From positions 1 through 32,038 of the forward strand of contig JAGCYQ010000220.1 in assembly GCA_017960765.1 (NCBI GenBank): a stretch of 32,038 bases of DNA, written 5' to 3'. This DNA is from Treponema sp. Lineage in GTDB: Bacteria > Spirochaetota > Spirochaetia > Treponematales > Treponemataceae. A program made the position numbers and the translations under genes. Under the pieces are notes generated by a model. It was not told the origin of the DNA. It ran no database searches and worked only from the letters and a program-made list of their open reading frames with translations. Below are positions 13,569 through 20,723 of this stretch, in pieces; the first letter of the stretch is position 1, and each line of letters begins with the position of its first letter.

Positions 13569-16066
13569 AGCTCAATCCTCTGGGTAATGATGTCCTTCAG
13601 TTCCTGAGAGTGGGTTATGAGTATGGTCTTGTCCGCACCTCCCTCCTCATGGACAGTCTCTATCATCTTCAGGTACTTTAGCTTTGAGTCATGGTCGAGT
13701 GCTCCGTCAGTCTCGTCAAGGAACCTCGTCCTGAAACCTGCCGACTGGGAGCGGCTCCTTATGATTGAGAAGGCATGGTAGAGGGCTTCCTTTATCCATG
13801 TCCCCTCGCCTCCTGAAACCCACTCCAAAGGCCTTGTGACGCACGTTTCCGTATTTTCGACCAATATATCAAAAACTTCGATATAAGCCCCTGTAGAGCC
13901 CTTCCTGAGCGTCTGGAAGGATATTTTGAACTTGTCTCCGTATGCTGATTCCAGTATGCGGTTCGTTATGTCTGCAACGTCAGGAGCGGCAGCTTCAAGC
14001 TCCAGTGCCTGTATGCCGTTTGCTCCGAAAGCCCTCTCAAGGAACTCCCATTCAGTCTGCTCGTGCACAAGGATTTCCCTTTCTCCCTTCAGCTGCTCAT
14101 TAGTTTCTTTTGCTTCTTTTAGCTGAGCAGATTCCTGTGTTATCTTGCCTGACTCTACGAGCAGTTCCTGGAGTTCACCTTCGGCAGAGGTAAGGGAATC
14201 TTCTACGGACTTCATCTTTCCGGCAACGTCAGGGCCCAAACCTTCCTTCTGTTTCTTCAGCTGGGACAGCTCCTTTTCAAGCGTTGATGTCTTCTTGGTG
14301 TATACTGACAGGTATTCGTTCAGGGCATTTAAGTCAGTAGACTCGGCTTCCATCTTCAGGAGGGAGGCTTCGTTCGGGATTCCGAGTTCAGAGATTTCTT
14401 TTTCATCCTTATCGTTCTCTCTCTCCAGCCACTTGCCCCCTCGGTTGGTGTCGGCCAATTCTTTGGCTATGAGGTCATGGGCTTCCTGTGCTGCAAGGAG
14501 CTTTGACTCTGCCTTTTCAAGAGCCTTGCGGTTCTTTACAGCCTGCTTTTCCAGTTCTGCAACCTTTTCGGCAGGAAGTTTCTGTCCGCAGGTAGGGCAC
14601 GTGTCTGCTATGTCAGTAACGAGGTTCCTCTTTGCCGTAACGTCCGCCTTCGCGTCCGCAAGATTCGTGTAGGCTTCCTTTTCCTTTGCTTCCAGGCATC
14701 TTACCTCTTCCCTGTTGGCATCAAGAAGTGGCTGCCTTTCACTTATTCTATTGCGTATGGAATCTGCCTTTTCGAGAAGAGGCTTTATTTTTTCGTACTT
14801 GCCGAAGATTTCCTTCTTACTTGTGTAGGTTGCAAGGAGCCCCTTTGTTTCAAGGAGCTGCGATTCCTTCTCGCGGATTTTACCGTCGATGTCAGTTCCT
14901 GAATCCGTTTTCTTCAGGCCGTCAAGCTCTGCATTGAGTTTTTTGATTTCATCCCGCAGGGTCTTTATGCGCTTGTCAACTTCCTTTCCGTGAGCAAGGA
15001 CTTCCTTTATCATTGCGTCGTAATCCGAATCGTCAATGAGGGTTTCCTTTTCCGTAATCTTGGCCTTGAGCTCCTTTGACTTCTCCCTTGAGGCGGCTGA
15101 TATTTCAGAGGCCGATTCAGTTCCGAGCAGGGAGTTGAAGAAGCTTTTCTTCTCACCTTTTGTCGCTGATGCAATGTCAGTTACGCTTCCTGTGTTTCCC
15201 TTTGTGTAGAATACGGTGCGCAGGAACAGTTCTATTGAACCGAATGTGTTGACCACCCATTCATTGTACTGGTCAACGTTACCGTCCAATCCGTCAACAG
15301 GGTTGAGGTTGTCGGGACTGCTTCCTGTAAAGGCAAACGCTTTTACCTTGCCGCTTTTGTTCTTGCCGTCAATGTCAATTCTTATGCGGTAGTATGTCCC
15401 GCTTTCGTCAACGTAAAGGAGTTCCCTGTATGAGTCACGGAGGAAGAAATGTTCCTGCAACCTTCCTGCTCTTGTGAGCATACGCAGGTATGGCTGGCAA
15501 TTTTCGAGTATCGTCGTCTTTCCAGAACCACATTCCCCTGCAAGGGCTACTACGCCGGGTACGAAATTCCTCAAGTCCAGCGTGAACTCATCCTTACCTG
15601 TACCTTCTCTTATGCCTATGCTTCCCGTCAGCTTAACCTCAAGTAGTGTAAACGTATGGTGGGGTGCAGCGTACTTAATGCTGAGGCTGTCCTCTATCTC
15701 CTTGAGCTTGGAGTATACAGTGTCACTGGCCTTGAGCTTGTTGACCTTTATATATTCGGAGAGTTTCTCTGCCTGTGTCTTTGCCCTGATTATTTCAGGA
15801 GCCCTTACATGGGCGGAGTCCTTTACGTCGTATACAACCTTGACTGACTTAATGGCATCGTTCTTTCTCAATGCGGCAGAAATCGTCTGATAGGGAATGT
15901 TTTTCTTCTGCTCTGCCGTGCAGGACAGAAGAAGCTTGATATTCCTCTCTGTCTTGTCTGACATTTGTGATTCTGTCCAGCCGTCAAGGATCTCCTGATT
16001 TTCTGTTATGTCAACAGTGTAATTCCTGAATACCGGGAATCCAAGTTCTATTTCCTTTACGTCCAT
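13565..16066 (-). CDS. sbcC: SbcC/Rad50-like ATPase carrying an SbcD-type capping domain at its N-terminus
   Basis: 833 residues. The Walker A motif GECGSGKT lies at 177-184, far later than the usual position near 35. Two long coiled coils flank a zinc hook CPTCGQ near residue 490. The ABC signature (VSGGEG) is near 750, Walker B (FLDETDGALD) near 780, and an H-loop (LITHS) follows. All ATPase motifs are intact. The first roughly 135 residues resemble the C-terminal DNA-capping domain of SbcD/Mre11 (helical segment VRAPEIIRAKTQAEKLSEYI), and the SbcD-like gene at 19402-20124 lacks that part. The complex would process DNA ends or hairpins during phage replication. GGAGGA precedes ATG 16066. 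Confidence 0.88.
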   Translation of the reverse strand: MDVKEIELGFPVFRNYTVDITENQEILDGWTESQMSDKTERNIKLLLSCTAEQKKNIPYQTISAALRKNDAIKSVKVVYDVKDSAHVRAPEIIRAKTQAEKLSEYIKVNKLKASDTVYSKLKEIEDSLSIKYAAPHHTFTLLEVKLTGSIGIREGTGKDEFTLDLRNFVPGVVALAGECGSGKTTILENCQPYLRMLTRAGRLQEHFFLRDSYRELLYVDESGTYYRIRIDIDGKNKSGKVKAFAFTGSSPDNLNPVDGLDGNVDQYNEWVVNTFGSIELFLRTVFYTKGNTGSVTDIASATKGEKKSFFNSLLGTESASEISAASREKSKELKAKITEKETLIDDSDYDAMIKEVLAHGKEVDKRIKTLRDEIKKLNAELDGLKKTDSGTDIDGKIREKESQLLETKGLLATYTSKKEIFGKYEKIKPLLEKADSIRNRISERQPLLDANREEVRCLEAKEKEAYTNLADAKADVTAKRNLVTDIADTCPTCGQKLPAEKVAELEKQAVKNRKALEKAESKLLAAQEAHDLIAKELADTNRGGKWLERENDKDEKEISELGIPNEASLLKMEAESTDLNALNEYLSVYTKKTSTLEKELSQLKKQKEGLGPDVAGKMKSVEDSLTSAEGELQELLVESGKITQESAQLKEAKETNEQLKGEREILVHEQTEWEFLERAFGANGIQALELEAAAPDVADITNRILESAYGDKFKISFQTLRKGSTGAYIEVFDILVENTETCVTRPLEWVSGGEGTWIKEALYHAFSIIRSRSQSAGFRTRFLDETDGALDHDSKLKYLKMIETVHEEGGADKTILITHSQELKDIITQRIEL

Positions 16067-16069
16067 TAG

Positions 16070-16534
16070 TTAATCCTCCAAGAATCTGTCAGCCTGTTCC
16101 AAAACGTTTTCAAACCAGAGCATATAATGCCCGTCTTCATCATACCCTGCCTTGAAGAGATTCACTATCCTTCTTAGTTCTGTATTTTCCTTTCCGAGTA
16201 CAGAGCCATCTGTATCTAATTCAAAGCTCCAGTTTGTCATCTTCAAAAAAGTTTCTGCCCGTTCTTCCTTATCCTGAGAATCACCTAAGAGAAGTTTTAT
16301 AATCCCCCTTGCCTCGTAGAGACAGCGGTTGGTTTTGGCAATTTTTTCCGACAGGGCAGCATTACGTTCTTTCAGCATTGCAATTTCCTTTGTTTTGACA
16401 ACAAGTTCATCTTTACACTTGTTGTAGCCGAACTCTGCACCTTTTTGCCAATCGTAAGCACTTTGTTTCATTTCAGAAATAGAAACACCTAATGTTTGAT
16501 GATAACCGTAATATAAAGCTTCTTTTTCAAACAT
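16070..16534 (-). CDS. Hypothetical coiled-coil protein, MFE-leader family
   Basis: 154 residues, with AAGGAGT before the ATG. It begins MFEKE, contains GAEFGYNKCKDEL (shared almost exactly with the protein at 16937-17389), then a long Lys/Glu-rich coiled coil. It is AT-richer than sbcC, the next gene downstream. Function unknown. Confidence 0.75.
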   Translation of the reverse strand: MFEKEALYYGYHQTLGVSISEMKQSAYDWQKGAEFGYNKCKDELVVKTKEIAMLKERNAALSEKIAKTNRCLYEARGIIKLLLGDSQDKEERAETFLKMTNWSFELDTDGSVLGKENTELRRIVNLFKAGYDEDGHYMLWFENVLEQADRFLED

Positions 16535-16544
16535 AATTTACTCC

Positions 16545-16940
16545 TTAAATAGCCTTGTCTACATTAGCAATCCATTTATCGTACAGTTCTGAATGTTCAT
16601 TTCTGGCTTCTTTGAGAGCAATATACATCATACCTTCGATATAACCTAAACCCTTGTCGTTAATTTCATCGAAGTATTTATCGCTAGGAATATTGTCATA
16701 TCCAATATCATTTTCTTCTGCCCAATTTACAAACAAGCATAACGCTTTTTTATACAAGTGAAGATGTTCCTGCAACAATTTTACTGCTTCTGTTTCAGGA
16801 AGTTCACATACTACAGCAGGATTGCAAGTAGCGTGTAACATCTGTTCCATAACTTTATTTGCTGCTTCTTCCTGTCCTTTAAGGAAACCGTCTCTTAAGC
16901 CTTCTTCATAAGGCTTTGGTCTTTCAATAGCATCACTCAT
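16545..16940 (-). CDS. Hypothetical acidic helical protein
   Basis: 131 residues. GGAGA is placed about eight bases before ATG 16940, and the start overlaps the upstream gene's stop (ATGA). It is helical and acidic, with an N-terminal GLRDGFLKGQEEAANKVMEQ segment like those of other phage small proteins. No motif of known function. Confidence 0.72.
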   Translation of the reverse strand: MSDAIERPKPYEEGLRDGFLKGQEEAANKVMEQMLHATCNPAVVCELPETEAVKLLQEHLHLYKKALCLFVNWAEENDIGYDNIPSDKYFDEINDKGLGYIEGMMYIALKEARNEHSELYDKWIANVDKAI

Positions 16941-17389
16941 TCTTTATTCTCCTCTAGTCCTGGAAGTACAATTTCTTTCCAAGCGATAATATTATTCGTT
17001 ATCCATTCTGCACAAGTTGCACCAGAATTAGCGTCACACCAAAATCCATTACGATAATTACAAAGCAGATAACCGCAATCATCAATTTCAATTATTGCTA
17101 ATTTTATATTGTCTTTCGGTAAGTCTCCATCTTTCACATAATGCCATTTATTCCTACTCAAAAATTGACAGTCTACCTTGTCGTGATAGTAATTAAATTC
17201 AATATCTTCGCATCTTTCTTGAAAAAGATTGCGTTCATTTCTAATTTGTTCGAGTTCATCTTTGCACTTGTTATAGCCGTGCTCTGCACCGGCTTGATAA
17301 TCAATTTTTGCGGTAAGAACTCTTTGACTGTTTTTTCCTCTAAAACCGAAATTGCTTAAAGCATATATCTCTGCGTCTTTCTCAAACAT
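16937..17389 (-). CDS. DUF551-like small protein with MFE leader
   Basis: 150 residues; GAAGGAGT precedes ATG. It starts MFEKD; residues 30-50 carry GAEHGYNKCKDEL, shared with the protein at 16070-16534. The C-terminal half has the DUF551-like pattern KWHYVKDGDLPKDN...FW...IIAWKEI, also found at 18560-18958. It therefore looks like a mosaic of two neighbouring genes. Function unknown. Confidence 0.75.
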   Translation of the reverse strand: MFEKDAEIYALSNFGFRGKNSQRVLTAKIDYQAGAEHGYNKCKDELEQIRNERNLFQERCEDIEFNYYHDKVDCQFLSRNKWHYVKDGDLPKDNIKLAIIEIDDCGYLLCNYRNGFWCDANSGATCAEWITNNIIAWKEIVLPGLEENKE

Positions 17390-17391
17390 AG

Positions 17392-17577
17392 TTACTCCTT
17401 CAATTTTGCTTTTACTAAAGAACAGGTGAGTCTTAACATTTTAGCAATATCGCCATAATCGTCTGCTTTCTTACCACACTGATAATACTCTTTTGCCCGT
17501 TTCATTTCTTTTTCAAAGTATTCAAGATTTACGGATAATGTATAAAGCATTTCTTGTTCTTCATCAGTTTCAAACAT
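17392..17577 (-). CDS. Small helical protein, MFE leader (61 aa)
   Basis: AGGAAAGG seven bases before ATG; begins MFETDEEQEML and is helical throughout, with a Lys-rich end. It overlaps the end of the 37-residue gene upstream by eight bases. The family is not recognised. Confidence 0.7.
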   Translation of the reverse strand: MFETDEEQEMLYTLSVNLEYFEKEMKRAKEYYQCGKKADDYGDIAKMLRLTCSLVKAKLKE

Positions 17578-17683
17578 AATAAACCTTTCCTGTAACTAAA
17601 GAACAATAATTATGTACTCCACACCATTCACACAGATTGTAACTTTGTGTATCACCTTCAAAAATATAAATCTTCTCAAACAT
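17570..17683 (-). CDS. 37-residue Cys-motif peptide, MFE leader
   Basis: A very short gene supported by a perfect AAGGAGT five bases before ATG 17683 and by the same MFEK start as its neighbours. It contains LCEWCGVHNYC (CX2CX5C), enough for a small metal site. It ends in TGA inside the start of the next gene. Confidence 0.6.
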   Translation of the reverse strand: MFEKIYIFEGDTQSYNLCEWCGVHNYCSLVTGKVYYV

Positions 17684-17692
17684 AGCTACTCC

Positions 17693-17812
17693 TTAAAACG
17701 TAAGATATGCAATAATAGCCTTTGAAACGTTCCACGCAAATATTACAAGTGAAAATAAAACGATTAGTGGTATTGAAAATAACGCTATAAATGTAAGTAA
17801 TGATAATTTCAT
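17693..17812 (-). CDS. 39-residue single-pass membrane peptide
   Basis: ATG 17812 has AAGGAGT five bases upstream. Almost the whole peptide is hydrophobic (LLTFIALFSIPLIVLFSLVI), one transmembrane helix with a short C-terminal tail. Position between small cytosolic genes suggests accessory membrane function; it could be an inhibitor or holin-like peptide, with no further evidence. Confidence 0.6.
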   Translation of the reverse strand: MKLSLLTFIALFSIPLIVLFSLVIFAWNVSKAIIAYLTF

Positions 17813-17814
17813 AG

Positions 17815-18090
17815 TTACTCCTTATCTAATTCTTCTTGAAGGTTCTTTTTCCAATGATTTAATTTATTATGCAAATTAGGCGATATATCTTTTTCATAAA
17901 CTAAAAGAATATGTTCGATTGCATATATAACCGACCTGTAATCATAAGGCTTTTCCATTTCCTTTTTTACAAACTCATAACATTCTTTTTCTGTTCCTTC
18001 AAACAAGACTTTTCCACTTACAGGTATTCTGTTTTCGGTGTAATAATGTCCACTATATTTATGCACATAAAATTTTTCTTCTTCAAACAT
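17815..18090 (-). CDS. Small hypothetical protein, MFE leader (91 aa)
   Basis: GAGGAGT before ATG 18090; begins MFEEEKFYVHKYSGHYYTEN, then a beta-rich part and a C-terminal helical acidic/basic half. The family is not recognised. Confidence 0.72.
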   Translation of the reverse strand: MFEEEKFYVHKYSGHYYTENRIPVSGKVLFEGTEKECYEFVKKEMEKPYDYRSVIYAIEHILLVYEKDISPNLHNKLNHWKKNLQEELDKE

Positions 18091-18092
18091 AT

Positions 18093-18563
18093 TTACTCCT
18101 CTTTATTGACAAGAAAATCAGCAGTGTTTTTCAATATGTTTTTCAAATCATCTGAATACCCGAAACGCTTCTGGTTGATTTCAATGGATTTGTAAATGTC
18201 TCCGTCAGAGTGCCGTTCAGAACTTGCTTTCCGGTCACAAATCATTTCAAGGACATCAAGGAGATTCATTCCATGAATACCATTTTCAAAGTGTTCTGGG
18301 TGATGTCTGTTGTTTGCGTAATGAATATCAAGAGCGGGTTTTAATCCGGCAAGAAAAGACTTGTATTCTTCGCTTCCGTAGGTGCAATGCTTCAGCTTAG
18401 GTGTATATTCATCGAACATAGCCTTTTCTTTCTCATCATGGATTTTGTCGTAATCGTGCATTTCTGCCTTGTGGATAAGTTCAATAATACACTTCGTAAG
18501 ATACTCTCCGACACGCTTAATGTGTTTTTCTGTATCTTCTCTGCTATCATATTTTTCAGTCAT
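18093..18563 (-). CDS. DUF5662-like protein
   Basis: 156 residues. It contains 'HDYDK' early, then HHPEHFENGIHGMNLLDVLE and MICDRKASSERHSDGDI followed by SIEINQKRFGYSDDLKNIL, the His-rich pattern of the phage family DUF5662; the His/Asp residues suggest a metal site, as in HD-type proteins. Activity is unproven. The ATG overlaps the stop of the upstream gene. Confidence 0.75.
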   Translation of the reverse strand: MTEKYDSREDTEKHIKRVGEYLTKCIIELIHKAEMHDYDKIHDEKEKAMFDEYTPKLKHCTYGSEEYKSFLAGLKPALDIHYANNRHHPEHFENGIHGMNLLDVLEMICDRKASSERHSDGDIYKSIEINQKRFGYSDDLKNILKNTADFLVNKEE

Positions 18564-18958
18564 TTCAGATTCTCCTCCGTGTATTTTGGTATTTCACACC
18601 AAGCGATAACGTCACCACACGCATTTTTCCAAGAACTATATTCAGTATCATAATCAAAACACTCATAACTTATGCCGCTACCAACAAACTCTTTAATCTT
18701 ACAAAAATACCGTTTATTTTCATTCGGCAAATCTCCGTCAGCAACCTTGTGCCACTTTGGTCTGCCTGCTTCAAGTCCTGCAAGATAGGAGCCAATGCCC
18801 ACCCCCTTGATAATGCCGAGTATCGCTCCAGCTTGCTTTTTATTAAGCTTTAAGTCTCCTAAATATTCATCTAAGAGTTTATCAAGTTCAGCATCGTCTT
18901 TATCCAAAATGGTATCGACATATTCTTCCGCCATTTCTTTATCTTCTAAGGCTGCCAT
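18560..18958 (-). CDS. Hypothetical protein with DUF551-like C-terminus
   Basis: 132 residues, GGAGAAT before ATG. The N-terminal half is acidic and helical, with a Gly-rich middle (GIIKGVGIGSYLAGLEAG). The C-terminal half is KWHKVADGDLPNENKRYF ... DVIAWCEIP, the DUF551-like module also seen at 16937-17389. Function unknown. Confidence 0.75.
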   Translation of the reverse strand: MAALEDKEMAEEYVDTILDKDDAELDKLLDEYLGDLKLNKKQAGAILGIIKGVGIGSYLAGLEAGRPKWHKVADGDLPNENKRYFCKIKEFVGSGISYECFDYDTEYSSWKNACGDVIAWCEIPKYTEENLK

Positions 18959-19011
18959 CTTATTCTCCGTTTATTAAGCTCCTAAATTTTTTCTTCTGTC
19001 ATGGTTGCGCC

Positions 19012-19125
19012 TCATGCCCCCATGCTTATGAAAGCCCAGGTTAATACTGAACCTAAAAGGACGACACCTATAACTATCATCCACCAAGGGAATAATACAA
19101 ACTCGTCTTTGTCTATGTCTCTCAT
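19012..19125 (-). CDS. 37-residue membrane peptide
   Basis: ATG 19125 overlaps the stop of the gene upstream (ATGA) and has AAGGAG ten bases ahead. Acidic N-terminus (MRDIDKDEF), then one transmembrane helix (WWMIVIGVVLLGSVLTWAFI). The roughly 50 bases between its stop and the next gene hold only a six-codon ORF and that gene's ribosome site. Confidence 0.6.
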   Translation of the reverse strand: MRDIDKDEFVLFPWWMIVIGVVLLGSVLTWAFISMGA

Positions 19126-19388
19126 GTCCGCAAATCTCCTTCCTGTGCCTTTATGGTTCTTGCAATGACAGAAACCATATTCAGGCCGCCCCTTTTGTCA
19201 GAGCATGTCACTGACACAGGGAATCTGTATGCCCTTTTCTTGCCTTGATATATGAGGAAGTAATGCTTCCTTCCATACTCAATTTGAAATCCTAGATTTG
19301 ATAGTATCAGGCAAGCCTTCTTGTTCATAATGAATCCTGAGTTCTTGAGTATAGGCTTGAGCTCTGCCTTTAATTCTGCAATAGTCAT
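19122..19388 (-). CDS. HicA-like small protein
   Basis: 88 residues with AGGGGG upstream. 'LSNLGFQIEYGRKHYFLIYQ' followed by 'VTCSDKRGGLNMVSVIARTI' matches a phage family with the HicA-like dsRNA-binding fold, in which a His follows a Gly-rich turn. No HicB antitoxin lies beside it, so a toxin role is doubtful. Placed immediately downstream of the sbcD-like gene. Confidence 0.65.
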   Translation of the reverse strand: MTIAELKAELKPILKNSGFIMNKKACLILSNLGFQIEYGRKHYFLIYQGKKRAYRFPVSVTCSDKRGGLNMVSVIARTIKAQEGDLRT

Positions 19389-19401
19389 TAAAACCCCCTG
19401 T

Positions 19402-20124
19402 TTACAATGTAACTTCTATCCATCCGCCTCCGTGGGTCTCCCCAAAATTCTTTGGGGGGACAGAGCCGGAGTACCAGCACGGGGTTTTCAACCCCTTCAC
19501 TTTCATCCTTCCGTGTATGTGTCCGCAGGCTATGTAGTCAGCCTCCATACTGTCGAGTACGGAGAGCGGCATTACCGTTCCGCCGTCCCCTACTTCCACA
19601 CCGTTCTGGTAGGTACACCCTTCTATCTCGCCGTGGAACATTACTATGTGATGCTTTTCCCCGTTATACTTCTTTGAGCCTTCAGCTATATCCTTGTACC
19701 ACTTCTGGATCTGGGAGTGTTTCTCCTCAATATCCTTTCCGCTGAAAAAGGACAGCCTTGGCTCAGGGATGACAGTCAGTTTTACATCGGGAAAAATAAG
19801 GTAGCTTCCGGCATCCTTACAGCCATAGACTTTTACGTTGGGCATTATGGAGAAGCACTCAAGGGAGCCGTCCGCCTCATGCGTCGGGGTTCCGTATATC
19901 ATGCGGCACTCCACGACCTCCTGTAAGTCAAAGAAAGCCCTGAGTATGCGGTTGAACCCGCTCTGTGCGGAGTTTGAGATGGTGAAGTCCCAGAAGTCTC
20001 CGGCAAAGAGGATGGAGTCCACCCCACCTTCAAGGCATCTTTCCTTAAGACTGCTGAGCACCTTGAGGGTTTCCTCAAGGCGTGATGTGGAAGCATGTAT
20101 GTCAGCTATGTGTATGAACGTCAT
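19402..20124 (-). CDS. sbcD: SbcD/Mre11-like metallophosphoesterase (catalytic domain only)
   Basis: 240 residues, well short of the usual 340-400. Phosphoesterase motifs run in order: ADIH (Asp8, His10), AGDFWD (Asp43, Asp46), motif III, HGEIEG near 169, and GHIHG near 203. Motif III, usually GNHD, reads GTPTHE, so the metal-binding Asn is Thr81 beside His82 and Glu83. The protein stops just after the phosphoesterase core (WYSGSVPPKNFG then GWIEV); the missing capping domain appears to be at the start of the SbcC-like protein. The ATG overlaps the stop of the secreted-protein gene and has no strong ribosome site, so translation is probably coupled. Confidence 0.85.
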   Translation of the reverse strand: MTFIHIADIHASTSRLEETLKVLSSLKERCLEGGVDSILFAGDFWDFTISNSAQSGFNRILRAFFDLQEVVECRMIYGTPTHEADGSLECFSIMPNVKVYGCKDAGSYLIFPDVKLTVIPEPRLSFFSGKDIEEKHSQIQKWYKDIAEGSKKYNGEKHHIVMFHGEIEGCTYQNGVEVGDGGTVMPLSVLDSMEADYIACGHIHGRMKVKGLKTPCWYSGSVPPKNFGETHGGGWIEVTL

Positions 20125-20498
20125 TAATCACCGTCCGGCAACGTTAGGTAGAGATACTCTCCGTCTACTTTCAGCAGGGTGAACGTAATGCCATAGTCGT
20201 AGAGAAATGCCTTCAGTGAACTCGCATCAAGCAGTTCGGTATTCACCATCGTGTAGAGCGTCTGCCCTATGTTTATGCACTTGGCCTCATCTCCGCAGAC
20301 AAGCGCAAGCGGGACACTTCCCTTATTGTCACCCACCATCACCATGTACACGTTCCCGTCCCATGTTGACTGTATGACTACGAGAGTCTCCTCCCCCTTT
20401 CCTTGCTGGTAGAACCTTGACTTCCATTCCTTGATGACCTCGCCGTAGCAGGCAACCCCTGCAATGACAAGTATAAGTGCCGTAAGAAATTTCTTCAT
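20124..20498 (-). CDS. Secreted or lipid-anchored small protein
   Basis: 124 residues, AGGAGG before ATG. The N-terminus MKKFLTALILVIAGVACYGE is a Sec signal peptide; GVAC could be a relaxed lipobox, or signal peptidase I may cut after it. The mature part is beta-rich (TWDGNVYMVMVGDN). It sits inside a cytosolic recombination operon, which is odd; possible roles are exclusion or lysogenic conversion. The family is not recognised. Confidence 0.68.
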   Translation of the reverse strand: MKKFLTALILVIAGVACYGEVIKEWKSRFYQQGKGEETLVVIQSTWDGNVYMVMVGDNKGSVPLALVCGDEAKCINIGQTLYTMVNTELLDASSLKAFLYDYGITFTLLKVDGEYLYLTLPDGD

Positions 20499-20513
20499 TG
20501 AAAACCTCCTGTT

Positions 20514-20711
20514 TTATGCGTCCCCGGCTTCCTTAAGCCCCTTCTCTGCAATCAATGACCTTGTAAGGTCTATTGCCTTTCCCATCTGCTCAGTTGACTT
20601 TTCCGGGGAGTCGTACTCGCATGAGATTTCCCATTGTGCCGTCCCTTTAGCCGTAAGGCTGATTTTGATTCTTGTGCGTGTATTGCTTTCAGTTGCCATT
20701 GTGTCTTCCAT
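20514..20711 (-). CDS. Small phage protein upstream of sbcD (65 aa)
   Basis: ATG 20711 has AAGGAAT upstream; the ATG at 20699 is an alternative. The pattern 'RIKISLTAKGTAQWEISCEY' then an acidic helix resembles small proteins often encoded beside phage annealing proteins. The gene starts 12 bases after the Rad52-like gene. Confidence 0.7.
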   Translation of the reverse strand: MEDTMATESNTRTRIKISLTAKGTAQWEISCEYDSPEKSTEQMGKAIDLTRSLIAEKGLKEAGDA

Positions 20712-20723
20712 GTTCTTTATTCC

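Noticed and set aside
14145-14672. Long Ser/Phe-rich plus-strand ORF (175 codons) opposite sbcC
   Set aside because: It is the antisense of the coiled-coil region of the ATPase gene, has no ribosome site, and its composition mirrors reversed Lys/Glu codons.
19122-19388. HicAB toxin-antitoxin pair
   Set aside because: Only a HicA-like fold is suggested; neighbours are a membrane peptide and a nuclease, not a HicB antitoxin.
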